From Symsagittifera roscoffensis (taxonomy: Eukaryota; Xenacoelomorpha; Acoela; Convolutidae): a stretch of 64,000 bases of DNA. Location: NCBI RefSeq assembly GCF_963678635.1, contig NC_087063.1, positions 70,761,617 through 70,825,616 on the forward strand, in the 5' to 3' direction. The translations under genes were made by a program, and so were the position numbers. The notes beneath the pieces were generated by a model that was not told the DNA's origin, did no database searches, and worked only from the letters and a program-made list of their open reading frames with translations. This document shows positions 1-11,150 of this stretch, piece by piece; within the stretch, counting starts at the first letter, position 1, and every line of letters begins with the position of its first letter.

Positions 1-1440
1 CTCATATATTTCAGTAACATTTCTGAAAAACACTGATGAAAAACTTCGACCACAAGACAAAAGCAGTACACGTTCACAAGAACTATCACTCAGGAAAAAT
101 AACTTTTTTGGTGCAATTCACTATGACATTTACTTAGACATGAAATTGGACTATACAATAAGCAGAATTTTTCAAGAAACCTCACTATCAGAATTAGAAA
201 CGCTTCATCACTTACGTGAACTTTAACGAACACAAATTTTACAATCATTTGCACTTGAAGTATTAAAAATACTTTATGCCGGATATTTATTTTCCGGAAC
301 TGATCAAATTTTATAGATTATGAAGGAAATATATTGTGGTACTACAATTGTACGGAAAAAGTATCACCATTATATGTACTAGAAGATAAAAGATGTTACA
401 AAATAAACTCCATATTCTACAAAAACAAAATACGTTTTGTTGACACACTTTCTAGACGAACATATTATTGGAATACAGCCGTCCCATGTGGATTGGAAAA
501 CACCCACAATGTTTTACAGCTAAATCCAGATGAAGGTAAATACTGTCTTCTCACACCATATCCTACACTTATGCCACCAAATTTTCACCAGAAAGTATCA
601 GAGCTATTGCTAGAAACCCAAATATAGATTTACACTCAATAAATTTATACTCTAGATCAGATATAGAGCATAACATCCGCACACAACAATTTCAAGAAGT
701 TTTTAACAAAAATACATACAATACAAAGACAGTCCTTTGACCAGAATTCAAGAAAATTTGCAGAAACCGCAGGATTTTCAGACATCTATACATAAGACTA
801 CACTGGATATTTTAAAGATATAAAAGATTACACTTTCTTAAACGGTGAAAAATACCGTCCACAAGATATTTCACCTATTAAAATTTTTAATTGCGTAAAT
901 TTAAGGAACGAACTTCTCGACCTTCTAGGATGGCCCTACTACATCTTAGAGAGAATAATTTTTATTATACACAATGCTCAATTTTTTTTTGAATTTGTAT
1001 TCTCATTAATGAAAGGACTCTTTAACACAAGCGCAATACACACACAAGTAGGCAAACAAGCAGGTGTATTATGATTCGCAGGGTTTTTTTTCAACCTCAA
1101 TTAACAAAATTTTTCTAGACGCACAAATGAACGAATACAACAAAAACTATCAACCCACCAAATCAAATGCATATGATAATTGACAAGATAACAAAAAAAC
1201 AACTCCTACTGTACCTCAATTACCCAATTTACATAATTACTATCCGCTATCTTTAGTACCACGGAACTATATGAATACAGCTATAACAGAGCACATCTCT
1301 ACAAGTCATAGTTATCCACCAAGTCTAGTTACTCACATAATAGCCCATCAACCAAATATAGAAGAAACGTACAAACAAATCTTAGAACAGCCACATCGTT
1401 CTCAGAACAACCATCCTTTTAGCCCACGATGAGCCGCTAG
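1..1440 (+). pseudogene. env-like glycoprotein remnant of a retroelement
   Basis: Reading-frame fragments run across this stretch with several stops and frame changes. The longest open piece is 334-627 (97 codons). It has paired Cys and aromatic-rich segments and an Asn-Cys-Thr glycosylation sequon near its start, in the style of envelope-like surface proteins of invertebrate LTR retroelements. A further readable stretch at about 840-1075 contains a hydrophobic segment (about 950-1020) suited to a membrane anchor. The env assignment is my recognition of the general pattern, not a database match. Stops lie around 225, 315, 630 and 1070, so it is not a functional gene. The 5' part lies outside the window. 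No protease, RT or integrase is visible beside it, so its retroelement class is uncertain. Confidence 0.5.
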
Positions 1441-2421
1441 ATTGGATCCCCCAACCGTTCCCTAACATTCCAATCTCTGATCTCACTCTCTCTCTCCTGT
1501 ACCATCAGACACTAAAAATTTACCACGCATGGGTTCTGATGACACTTCCACACACACAAATTTTCACACCATCTCACAATTTAACAATTCTGATATTGAA
1601 ACTCCAGATGAATTCCAAAATTCCGAGCCCAGCCCGTGCACTTTTTCGCAACCCCCGTTCCGCTCGCTCCATACCCCAACTCCCGATCAACCTTCCCCAG
1701 CCCGTTCTTCTTACACTGATGCAACTCCAATTCTCTCCCCAATGACAGGCGAACCACCCGAACCCCTAGCCCCGTCAATGAAGAACTCGAAAACTAACTT
1801 CATAATTTTGTAACCCTACAACAACAGCATCAAAACCCTAACACACTAACAATTCATCACTTATCGCAAACCATTACATCCTCCGAATCCTCTAACCTAG
1901 CATCCACAACTGAAGAATCCCGAGCCCACCGAGTATTTAAACGAAAACATCCCAATACCCCAATGCTTCCCAACCCCCGACCTTCTCGAATTTTTTCCGT
2001 TCATCCACTTCATACTAACACAAAAGCATTCCTACAAAAGTGCTTGCCGTTCTTTCCATAATACACTTACTACAAAACTACTAACAACGATCAACGAACT
2101 TACGTTGACGAGCATGCCGTGTTCCCACCACTTTCATGGACATCATAGTACCATTTCACTAACCCATTATCACTTCCATTTTATAATAACCAAGAAGACA
2201 ATAAATTATGTCACACTCGACTACATCACATGACCGCAGCACTTCACGAAAAACAATTCACAACCATCGGACTAACCCAAACACTAAATAAGAAGTTTGT
2301 TGTATAAAAGGCAAACCGATTTTCCATCAACCACTATGATCACGCTATTGCACGTTATATGGAATATACATTTTAAGAAGACGATACCAACGCTAATCCT
2401 CAACCAACTGAAAATTTTTTC
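1441..2421 (+). pseudogene. degraded Pro/Ser/Thr-rich reading frame
   Basis: The stretch is C-rich and G-poor compared with its surroundings. ORF 1529-1813 (94 codons) is rich in Pro, Ser and Thr, and the readable frame continues with interruptions to about 2400, where it joins the next ORF. Such composition is typical of retroelement linker or tail regions, but I recognise no domain. It lies between the env-like remnant and the 240-codon ORF on the same strand and is most simply part of the same old element. It could instead be non-coding sequence with a strand-asymmetric composition. Confidence 0.3.
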
Positions 2422-3144
2422 ATGAAATTTCAATATATTTTTGACTTTAACTGCATGCATAAAAATTATGATAATATTATATCCACAGCACTTCGCGACA
2501 CAAAAGCCTATAATTCCAATTTTATTAAATTTAATCGTTTTTCACTAACTTTCATTTTCCTAAAACCAAAAGAACGTGACTTACACTGCCATCCTCAAAT
2601 AATGTTACGCACAAATCAAATTCACACATACACTTATGATAAATTTATCGAACACCACTACACAACTAATACACCATCACGAAACCCACAACATCGATTC
2701 ACATTTATTAACTCTATATATACTTCATCCTTTTTCTTGAACTTCACAGACTGTATAAAAGACACTAAAATGCAAGGCATCATCCAAAATTATGACCCCA
2801 TAAGACAAATGTATATATTCTGCCCACTAACCAGAACTTACAACGTAGATAAATCTCGCCCACTAATTGTCCCCCACGATTATATACGGCCTGTCGAAGT
2901 CCCAACCCTAGATTATATCCACAACACTAATAATAACAACCATAAGGCTTATAACCTAATTCAAAACATACCGCTTGAATTCTCACCAGGTAGTGAAGAA
3001 GAAAAGATCATCAAAGCGCTCGAACTTCTATGGCCTCTCCTACAAACTAAATACGTCAACCGCTTGCCTGCCAAACTCTTTACATCATCGGACACAATTC
3101 ACAATGTTTTCCCAAATAGATTTTCTGCCGACGATGACCCTTAG
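2422..3144 (+). CDS. unidentified 240-codon ORF in a retroelement remnant
   Basis: This is the longest uninterrupted reading frame in the window. At the local AT content stop codons should occur about every 14 codons, so 240 codons strongly suggests recent or present coding. I do not recognise the product. It is rich in Asn, Tyr, Phe, Ile, His and Thr and has no obvious signal peptide. A segment around residues 120-160 reads like a compact globular domain (GIIQNYDPIRQMYIFCPL at about 120-137). The C-terminus is acidic and ends SADDDP. The same frame can be followed upstream with stops to about 1800, so the ATG at 2422 may be only the first Met after a stop in a longer decayed frame. It lies downstream of the env-like remnant and is probably an accessory or tail region of that element. 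A host exon is a less likely alternative. Confidence 0.45.
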   Translation: MKFQYIFDFNCMHKNYDNIISTALRDTKAYNSNFIKFNRFSLTFIFLKPKERDLHCHPQIMLRTNQIHTYTYDKFIEHHYTTNTPSRNPQHRFTFINSIYTSSFFLNFTDCIKDTKMQGIIQNYDPIRQMYIFCPLTRTYNVDKSRPLIVPHDYIRPVEVPTLDYIHNTNNNNHKAYNLIQNIPLEFSPGSEEEKIIKALELLWPLLQTKYVNRLPAKLFTSSDTIHNVFPNRFSADDDP

Positions 3145-4860
3145 TAAGTATAATTAAGTATTTTTAACTAATAAATTCCAAACACAACAAACAATTCTTA
3201 ATAATTATTTCACTTTTCTTTTTAGAGTTCATCACTCAATCTTTTAAAACAAACAAAAACAAATGAAAAATTGAAAACTCTTCTCTAGAAATTTTAATTT
3301 CATTTTAACAAATTGCAGTATGTAATTAAAAGCAGTAAAACTTACCTTTGAATAGCAGTAAATTCATATATTTAATCCTCTAAAGCAGTAAAACTTCCCT
3401 TTACATAGCAGTAGTTTCATGAATTTAAAAGCAGTAGAAACAATATTCCAATGTAGTCAATTCATAAAAAATTGCAATTAAACTGAAAAGCAATAATCTT
3501 TTTCCAAGACGCTTCTTTTATAAATTTGAAATCATTCACTCGCCCATAAATCATACACTCTTTCCACAATCGCTCAGCTCGCCCACGAAGAGTAGTTTAA
3601 ATAATGAATTTTAAGTTTCAACTCTCACTGATAATAACTCTAACTAGTTTTCACACATTTCAAACTTTCCTTTAACCCGGTTGGAAGGAATTATATTTTG
3701 CAAACAGAACTAACCAACGCAGCTGACTAACGTCACAAAACCACAAACTAATAGCATGACTAAGAAATTAAAACCCACGGTACCCAAACCAGATTACAAC
3801 CAGAAAAAAAACTGGATAAATTGTTCTTTTGAAAACCACTTTCAAGTTTCACCGCAACCAAATAAAACACAAAAAAGTCGAAAGACAAAACCAAACCAAA
3901 AATTTTATTTTTGAGAAAAATACACAGCCAAAACAAATTATAAAAAATGAAACGAAAGGTCAAACACAAAAAGAGACTCTGCACAAAGAGGCCATAAAAA
4001 TGTACCCCACTCCTGGCCTCACCAACCAGAGGGACGTCCAGAGCATGCTCTATAGGCAGCCTATTCCACCGCGCCACAACCACGCTTTGTGATACACACT
4101 CTATTTTTGCCAAGAGTTGCTCTAGTGTGAGCGACTCTTAAAAAATATTCAAACTAAAGTAAAACTCTTTTGCGATAACAATTAATAACAAATCATAAAT
4201 AAAACTTAATTAACAAAAAGTACTTATGTATGTAAACCATAAATGCAGTATTTAAAGATTTCTTAGAACCCAAGCAACGAGCAGCAAAGGAGATGACAAC
4301 CCAACTACTTACCAACTTTGGAACGGCAAATCTATTCGATTTGCTGCTTAAAGTCACTACCCTCAAAGGATTTATAGTATGGACTCAACATCGCAGCAAA
4401 GGAAAACCATTGAAGGAGACCAATGGTCAACTCGATGTTGACTGCACGTACCGATCCTAGTCACTTGGCACTTCACACGGAAAAGTCAAACTTCACCCTG
4501 CACGTAGTCTCGCTCTAAACTTAACGAAATCAATACATCATTGCATCGATCAGATCACAATCACCCAAGACTACCACGATCAACGATACCCATCTTGAAA
4601 CACAAACAAAACAATTTGTCTCCGTCTAACACAAACAACCACACTTCTCCTCTCTCCGAGAAGTCAAGGCTCGCAACTCCAAAAAGAAACAACATCACCC
4701 GTCCTTCACTACACCAAAGAATTAAAAACTAAAAACTCTCTAAACCCCGGATGGGCGGAATCAGTTCTAAACTAGTATTTATAGGCCAATTAAATTATTG
4801 ATGGATTATCAATATAAAATATTTATAATTAATCAATCATATTCCATCTCTAACATTGAC
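3145..4860. other. A-rich stretch without a recognisable gene
   Basis: No convincing coding region. The sequence is A- and C-rich on the plus strand, as in the retroelement remnant before it, so an unrecognised 3' LTR could lie here. I could not find a second LTR copy to prove it. Short ORFs at 3760-4113 (minus), 3829-4092 and 4541-4732 (plus) have no recognisable domain. Confidence 0.5.
3329..3440 (+). repeat. ~50-bp imperfect tandem repeat around AGCAGTA
   Basis: The phrase AAAGCAGTAAAACTT occurs at about 3329 and again at about 3383, followed each time by CCTTT..ATAGCAGTA..TTCAT. A third partial unit starts at about 3428. The spacing is roughly 46-54 bp. Tandem subrepeats like this are common in LTR U3 regions and untranslated spacers, but the context does not prove either. 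Confidence 0.6.
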
Positions 4861-4872
4861 ACTTATTTCCAA

Positions 4873-4900
4873 GTGCTGAAACTACCTGTAGTTTCAGCAC
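4873..4900. repeat. perfect 13-bp inverted repeat with 2-nt loop
   Basis: GTGCTGAAACTAC is followed after 2 nt by its exact reverse complement GTAGTTTCAGCAC. It could be the centre of a larger decayed palindromic element or a local cruciform. Flanking bases do not extend the pairing. Confidence 0.85.
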
Positions 4901-5485
4901 CAGAACAATTTAAATAATACTTTGAATACAGTTGCTTTCCTTCTGGATAAACTCCAGGAAAAAGCTCGCATAAACCAATATACACTAGATCTATTGAGAC
5001 TAGGAGATATATGAGTAAGATTAAGATTGGTATGAGACTAAGAAGTTGCACGAATCTATCCGGCCGAAAATAAGATAGCGTGACGTGCAGACGGTGTACC
5101 TTATCTGAAGTTATGACAATCCGCATGCATTTCGTTACAGCTGCTGTAATCATGGGCAGCAGTGCAACTAAACATGGGCAAGGGTGCTGCTGCTCTTACA
5201 AAACATCAGAAAACAGGAAGGCACGTGTTCGTTAGTGCAGCGGCCCAAAATCAGCCAACAATCCGCCAGCAAGTGGCAGAGCAGAACCATTAACGAAAAG
5301 CTCTGATTCCGCATGCCCTAAAACTAGCTCTCGCGCATTTTGGTCATGATGCTGCTCTCCGACATTTTTGCTCATATTTTACCAGAGATCAGAAAGAATC
5401 TAATACTATTCAACGCGACCTTCCTGACTCAATCGCGAAAGCATTTTCTTTGTATCTCGAGTCACCACAAGGGGTATAGGACAAC

Positions 5486-5517
5486 AGGCCGACGGGACTT
5501 CAGGCCGAAGAGACTTC
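5486..5517 (+). repeat. 16-bp tandem repeat
   Basis: Two adjacent 16-bp units AGGCCGA(C/A)G(G/A)GACTTC differ at two positions. A truncated third unit (AAGCCGAA) follows. Confidence 0.75.
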
Positions 5518-5794
5518 AAGCCGAAATTTAAATTTTACAAGCACTTCAAAACAGTATTTTATCATCTGTAAAACGTTGCTTTTCAAAAATTTAGCAAGTT
5601 TCCTCCAAAATAAGCGTTGATTCATGCCAATGAATCACTTAGGATTGGCTTCCGTTAATAACATCAGCCGGTTTTTGAAATTGTTTTGTATTTCAAAATT
5701 TGATAAAAATTTTTTGAAAAAAAAAAAGTTGAGTTCAAGAAAGATCTTTCGACAACTATTTAGAGCATCTCAAAGGGTTGACTGACAAATGGTT

Positions 5795-5889
5795 GAAGTC
5801 GCAACATACCAATTATGAGTCACTATGATTGCAACATACCTGTTAATATTTGCGATGGTCTCAACATAACCATTTTGAGCTGCAATGGT
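5795..5889 (+). repeat. ~30-bp imperfect tandem repeat
   Basis: Three degenerate units share the core CAACATACC or CAACATAACC, with ..TATGAGT.. or ..TTTTGAG.. and ..GCGATGG-like ends, spaced about 30 bp apart. No gene is associated. Confidence 0.5.
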
Positions 5890-6228
5890 CGACCCGACCT
5901 CGGCCTGGGTCCCATACCTAAACACTTTGTTATCAAAGTATATCCAAGCTATTTTTATCGTCTGAAAGCACACCCAGTTGAAGCAATTAACGCATGCTAA
6001 TAGGCACACATGATAATCGGTACGCTCCTGTTATACCCTCAGCCGTTAGGTGAGTTCTAATCTATGTTGATCAAAGTCTACGCTGTATGCTTACTGAGAA
6101 TTAAACGAATAAGAGAGCAACTTAAATTCAACTATCTATGTTTAAGTCTGGCTGACACTGACCTCGAATCAATTGAGAGACAGCGCCTCATAAAAACTTT
6201 TACATATGTCATTACGTATAAATAGGTA

Positions 6229-6382
6229 CTTATTTAATCATCAGACTTCTATATGTTAGGTACTGGATAAAGTTAATAATATGTAATCATTACCAACTGA
6301 TAGTTCTAGTATTTTACATCTATATCATGAACAAAGGATGTTTTGCTATAACAGTTTTGCTATAATATCCGTACGGATAACA
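6229..6382 (-). repeat. gypsy 3' LTR
   Basis: Pairs with 12650-12802 over its whole length with only a few substitutions and one 1-bp indel. On the minus strand it starts TGTTATCC directly after a purine tract, as expected for U3. The small LTR divergence dates the insertion as fairly recent compared with the damage seen in the coding part. Confidence 0.88.
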
Positions 6383-6395
6383 TTTCCTTCTTTTT
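6383..6395 (-). promoter_or_regulatory. polypurine tract of the gypsy element
   Basis: On the minus strand AAAAAGAAGGAAA lies immediately before the TG of the 3' LTR. This is the expected position and composition of the plus-strand DNA primer in LTR retrotransposons. Confidence 0.75.
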
Positions 6396-6626
6396 GATTA
6401 AGTGGATGCTTCACTTATCCTCCCTTTTTCTTTTCAGCGACTTCGTTATTCTCTGATTCCTTTTCCGTTTGGATCGCGGTATGTGAGTCAAATTGATGCG
6501 TGGTGTTTTCTCGTTCTCGTTGAAATGTCATAGAGGTTCCTCGTACCGGTGAAATGGCGGGCAGTATGTTCATCGCCTCCTCGAAGTCCTTGCTGAACGA
6601 TTCTTCTGTTGTTCTAGGTTTGTCTA

Positions 6627-8363
6627 TTATATATCGGGAGCTGTTTTAATTTTTGTAGAAGTGTCGTCAATGTTTTCATGTCTTGTACTTTCTGGAGTTG
6701 CTGGAGTTTCCATTTGCTTTTCTATGCACATTATTCCCTCGGAGGAATTTAGTGGCGGGATGATTTCAGGTAACGGATTCTGGTTGTTTTGTGGGGTTAC
6801 CATTGGCTGATCATGAATTCTGACGTCGGTTCTAGTGAGTTCGACGTGTGCTGCCATACACAGTTCAGAAACCTCTGAGATTTTGGCAATTGGGATAGCG
6901 TCTCCCAGTTTGGTAGCCAGTGCGCTTTTTCTTTGTCTCGACGATCATCGTTTTTCAGAAGATTTTTGTTCGGGTGTAGCTTTAATTCTATACGCTTTGC
7001 GGCCGGTTTATCTGGTGACGGTGTCTTTTTGTCTTGGTCCGTATCCGACGAAAGTGAAATGGATGTGTCGCTTTTGAAATGGACTTTTGTTAGGTCTATT
7101 TTTGGCTTTTTCTTAGGGCTCGTTTTTCCAGATGGTTTCGTTCGTTGTTTTGCTGTGGCGTTCTTGTTTTGTGGTTTTGCATGTTGTGTGAATTTTGATT
7201 TGCTGTTGAAGTTGCTGAACAGCTTTTGTGGTCTCAATGCTTTCCGATTTAACGAATGTTGGATGATGTCCAGAACCGTTTTTGGAGGTGAGGGCTTTGG
7301 GCTTGTAGAAATTTGTGTACCCTCTGTGGTAGAACTCTATTTCGTGATTTTTTTTCCTGAAACACGTGGTTTTGCCCGAGGTAGATGTTTGTATGCCACA
7401 AAGTCCTTTAGTGCCGCCGGCCTACTTTTTCCGTATACCCTTGGGTCCGGAATAATCGCTAGGTCATCGTGCCTCATTACCCGTGGTTGTTTGCCATGCT
7501 CTCTTATCCACGCGGTGTATGGGGAGTAATTTTTTTATGGATCCATTTTCTAAAATTTTGAATTGTGCCCCAAATATTCGTGGGTTTTTTATTTTCCGTG
7601 CTATTGTTCCCATTTTTCTAGCTATTTGCTCTAATCGTAATTTTAGGATCAATTGTGTGCGCGGAACTTTTAAATCGGTCTTTTAAGACGATTAGGGGTG
7701 CTCTCTTTAGGTTTTGTTTCTCTTGATTGCTGAGCGGTCTTATGGGTTTGCGTGTTTTCAAATTTTCTAGGTTGTTAGACTTTTCGCTTAGAAATGATCT
7801 TTTGAGTTTTAATGCATCGTAAGGTTTGTTTAAAAGAGGTAAGTGCGCACCTATCGGGAATTTCAGGAGAAGTTGTCGATCATTATCGTCGTCGCTGCTC
7901 TCCAGCATAATCATGTCCTGTTGAGATCTCGGCTCCGGTTGGACTTTTGCGCGTCGTTTCCCCGGGTTTTGGTATGGAGAGGTTCACGTCGGCCCTGCGT
8001 ATTGTTAGTTTTTGTGGCAGGCTCATTTTCAACGGGAGTAAAGGTGGGTTCCGGCAAGTATTGGTGGTCTTTTTGTGTTGGTGGCATTGATTCTCTAGCC
8101 CCTGTGTCTTTATACACGAGATCCAGCTCATCGTCACTGTTCTTTTCCCGGTCCCACATAGCTTCCGCAGATAGTGTTGGCTTTGTAAGTACTTTTTCAT
8201 CTAAACATGATAGCTTAGTGTTTTCCCATGAAAGATTTGAGAGTTTTGGTAATGTGATAAAATTGGTTAGTGGTGTGTTGGGCCGTCCTAACTGAGCTTC
8301 GAACGGATTTATTTTTGTGGTTGCGTTAGGCGTAATGCGAAGTTTTTTAATTAGCTTGGCGAG
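6627..8363 (-). pseudogene. long basic C-terminal region after gypsy integrase
   Basis: About 1.7 kb between the integrase core and the 3' LTR is readable on the minus strand in changing frames (8360-7883, 7914-7618, 7652-7464, 7237-6797, 6857-6627). The first part, with NPFEAQLGRPN, continues the integrase C-terminal domain. The rest is strongly charged (runs of Lys, Arg, Ser, Asp and Glu) and Pro/Thr-rich. The 146-codon piece at 7237-6797 includes KTSPKKKPKIDLTK. I recognise neither a chromodomain nor an env. It may be an extended integrase tail or a separate accessory ORF. The antisense ORF at 6933-7529 is a shadow. Confidence 0.55.
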
Positions 8364-9193
8364 CTAATTGCTAATCTTTTTCAGAAAGATTTTCATGATT
8401 GCTAATCTTGATTTCAGAGTTCTTATCAGTCGTTCGACCATTCCAATTGCCCTGTGGTCATCCACTGGTGCGAATATTACTTTGATGATAATAGTTTTAC
8501 AGTATATTAAGAAATTTTGGCCCGAAAAACTTGTGCTTGGTCGCATCTGATGTTAAAGGGAAGTCCACGTTTTACAATATGAGTTTGCATAAAACGAATG
8601 ATTGTATCGGTTTTGTTATTTGAAACAAAGTATGCATAAGGAAAACGGGAGAAACGATCTACTCCAACTAAGATATATACTTCTTTATTATTTTCATGCG
8701 GTAATGGGCCGGCAAAATCCAACTGGATTTTTTCGTAAGGCTCAACTACATCGTCGAGTGTCGTATAGTGCTTTTTCCCTGAGATGATTTTTAGATTCAT
8801 ACCCTTATCACGGCAGTTTTTACAATTCTGTGCTGTGGCCACAATATCGCGATGCAGATAGGGGTACCACACATGTTTTGCTGCTTCGAGCATACCGCCT
8901 TGTCCTGGGTGGGTGAGATGCGACGCGTCCATAAGTGTCAGTCTTAATTGTTTCGGGATAACGACCCTAAGCAAAATACCGTCTCTGACTGACAAGCGGT
9001 GGCGCACGTTGTAGAAGTAGGGGCCATAGCACTGTTTCACACTGTCCCATTTTTTTGTTTGATCATATTCATCAACGGTGATACATTCCGGTCTCTTCGT
9101 GTAGCTGCTGCCAGAAACTCGATGTCCATCACTTTCCTGAGATTTTTCCGGAACAAGGGCGTATCCTCCTCTTCCACTGTTGTCGTCTGGCAT
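8364..9193 (-). pseudogene. gypsy integrase, frameshifted
   Basis: In the 228-codon frame at 9193-8507, the zinc-binding H2C2 domain is seen at residues 92-127 (HLTH..C-x2-C). The catalytic core has Asp159 in LDFAGP and Asp218 in IRCDQAQ, a spacing typical of retroviral-type integrases. The third acidic residue lies after a frame change in 8546-8364, in the phrase RAIGMVERLIRTLK, with Glu at about 8432-8430. All three catalytic acids are therefore still present on the DNA although not in one frame. The enzyme would insert the cDNA into host chromatin. Confidence 0.88.
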
Positions 9194-9816
9194 TCTGTTG
9201 TGGTCGTCTCCTCTTGTTCTGTTTGACAGATGGCATTGAGTTTTTCGTTTTCTTTCCTTCTAAAGGTATAGCTCTCTTGTGATGGAATAACTTGATGGCT
9301 AACGTCACTAACTGTAAGTTCAGGCGGTGGTGGTTTGTTCAAATAATAATTGAATGTGCCGTAATTAATGGGAGCGAACGTAAGTTGCGTCTGAGTGCCA
9401 CTGTGGCATTTTCTTGTTATCTTTTTGAATGTGGGCAAGGCCATGCCTTGGTGTAGTTGACGACTCATACTTTTAGGACAGTTACCGTGAGTGATTTTAT
9501 TTTGTACAGTTGAATGTGGAATGTTGAGTTTCGAGTTGTTATCACGACTGGTTTGAAACAATTGACTTTTAACAGTGAATGCAGTTTGTGTGTGAACAGA
9601 AATTGAAGTTTCAGCGTTCTCGTTCCGGTGGAGCTTTCTGGTGCCTAGATATCCAATTGGATTTTCGTTCAAGGATATGTTGCTATTGCTACTGTCTTGA
9701 AATTCTAAGCATGTGACGAAATCGTCAATAAATGCGACGACAAATTGTTCGTCCCAATATGCCGGTGGTTGTGGTTTACCGACTGGATGTCGGGATATGT
9801 AATCATTTAGACCCAT
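9037..9816 (-). pseudogene. gypsy pol linker between RNase H and integrase
   Basis: A 259-codon open frame that begins MGLNDYISRHPVGK, the conserved end of the RNase H/chromo-like connection in gypsy pol. It continues as a low-complexity linker rich in Thr, Gln, Asn and Glu. The normal N-terminus is not this Met: a stop (9819-9817) has cut it off from RNase H. It overlaps the integrase frame (9193 downward), and a frame change inside 9037-9193 must join the two. No catalytic domain is recognised in the linker itself. Its length, about 200 residues, is longer than in many gypsy elements. Confidence 0.7.
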
Positions 9817-10298
9817 TTAACTGCCTGCTAGGTGGTGTATATCAAAATCAAACGGGATGAGTCTATCGATCCATCTAGTTAACCTGCTTTGATAGGTTTT
9901 ATTGCCTTTATTACTTTGTAGCGCACTAACTAAGGCTTGGTGATCCGTTATTAAAGTGAACGTCTACCATAGAGGTAATACTAAAAATGTTTGATAGCCC
10001 ATACTGCGGCTAGAAGCTCCATCTCGTTAACCGAGTATTTTTGCTCGCACGAATTTAAGAACCGCGATGCGTACGCAATGGTTGCCCAACCATCAGGTGT
10101 TTCTTGTTCGAGTGCCGCGCCTATTCCCTCGCGGCTGGCATTGCAAATAATACGTGTTTCTATGTTGCTTACGAAATGTCTATTTTTGGTAATATTTTTA
10201 ACCGCGGCTATTATGTTACGAAAAGCTTTTTCATTTTCCTCCTTCCACACAAAAAAAATTGGTTGGTTGTAGACAGTAGAGGTCGTAACGGGGTACAT
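9817..10298 (-). pseudogene. gypsy RNase H, broken
   Basis: The first part is open at 10298-9981. The segment IICNASREGIGAAL occupies the place of the first catalytic Asp (normally D-A-S), here changed to Asn. NEMELLAAVWAIKHF supplies the catalytic Glu. After a frame change near 9975, ITDHQALVSAL supplies a third catalytic Asp and leads into the gypsy connection ending at a TAA (9819-9817). RNase H would remove RNA from the cDNA hybrid. The Asp-to-Asn change plus the frameshift indicate loss of function. Confidence 0.85.
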
Positions 10299-11150
10299 AA
10301 TTGAGCCTGATTAGGTATGAATTTGTTCAAGTGATGTATAGATCTCATAAAACTTTTGAGTTGTTTGAAGGTTTTTTGGTGTTGCAGCTTTGCTATAGCA
10401 TCTGTTTTCTTTTGCATAGGGATTATGCCATCTTCGTTAATTATGAAGCCCAGCCACTCTACTTTTTTGCGACCAAATTTACATTTGTCGACTGAGATGG
10501 CCATGTTTTCGGCATCCAATTTGTCTAGACCTTTCGTTAGCTTATCTATGTGTTGTTCTTTGGTACCGTGTGAGATGATTAGAATATCATCTAAGAAAGC
10601 AAACGTGTCTTTCTCGTTATTAAGGGTCAAATCAATGGCTTTCTGGAACTCTGCGGGCATATCAGTGAGTCGGTAAAAATTTGTTTGGAACTGGTAGGTT
10701 CCTGTTGCTCTACCACCAATAATGCGGAAATTACACTGCGTAAATAATGTTTCATCGAGCGGCAGTTGGCTATACGCATAACGTAAGTCTAATATTGAAA
10801 AGTATGTAGTCCCCGGCTAATTTGTTCCTTCCTGGGCCGACTGGGCCATATTGTATAACAAAACCTCAATGTTTGGCATTTGGTATTTGTTTTTATGAAT
10901 AGATTTGTTTATTTGTTTCGAATCCATTGCTAGTTTTATTGATTGATCTTTCTTTACCGTTATCACAATAGGTTTACAAATTTTTCGTCACTGCATTTCT
11001 CCAGGCGTATGATGTGACCTTGGTCAATTATTGATCGAATTTCATTTTCCACTTTCTCTTGAATGTGAATGGGAACACGTCTCCCTCGTTGTTGCAACGC
11101 TTTGAATTCTTTTAAGAATTGCGTATGAACCATGTGGTTTTTTGAGCGCC
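10211..11150 (-). pseudogene. gypsy reverse transcriptase, broken
   Basis: The N-terminal part lies around 11130-10880 with a frame break near 10985 and a stop near 10820. The palm is then open from about 10818 to 10211. Visible motifs are SILDLRYAYSQLPL (motif A, catalytic Asp), FYRLTDMPAEFQKAID (motif B region, with Leu-Thr-Asp where gypsy RTs normally read GL.NA or G(L/M)P.), FLDDILI at about 10597-10577 (the catalytic Asp-Asp pair) and a thumb/connection part beginning VEWLGFIINEDGI. The enzyme would copy element RNA into DNA. The in-frame stop and frameshift rule out a functional product. Confidence 0.88.

Larger units (their letters stand above)
4861..6228. other. intergenic stretch with short repeats, no gene recognised
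   Basis: Between the A-rich region and the gypsy 3' LTR I see no coding domain. It contains a 28-bp perfect hairpin, a 16-bp tandem repeat and a ~30-bp imperfect tandem repeat, listed separately. ORFs of 60-96 codons here are within chance expectation. Confidence 0.5.

Noticed and set aside
5795-5889. Possible CRISPR-like array
   Set aside because: The ~30-bp units are imperfect and adjacent, without distinct spacers, and the context is eukaryotic.
6933-7529. 198-codon plus-strand ORF
   Set aside because: It lies antisense to the gypsy pol tail. The minus strand carries the retroelement coding pattern.
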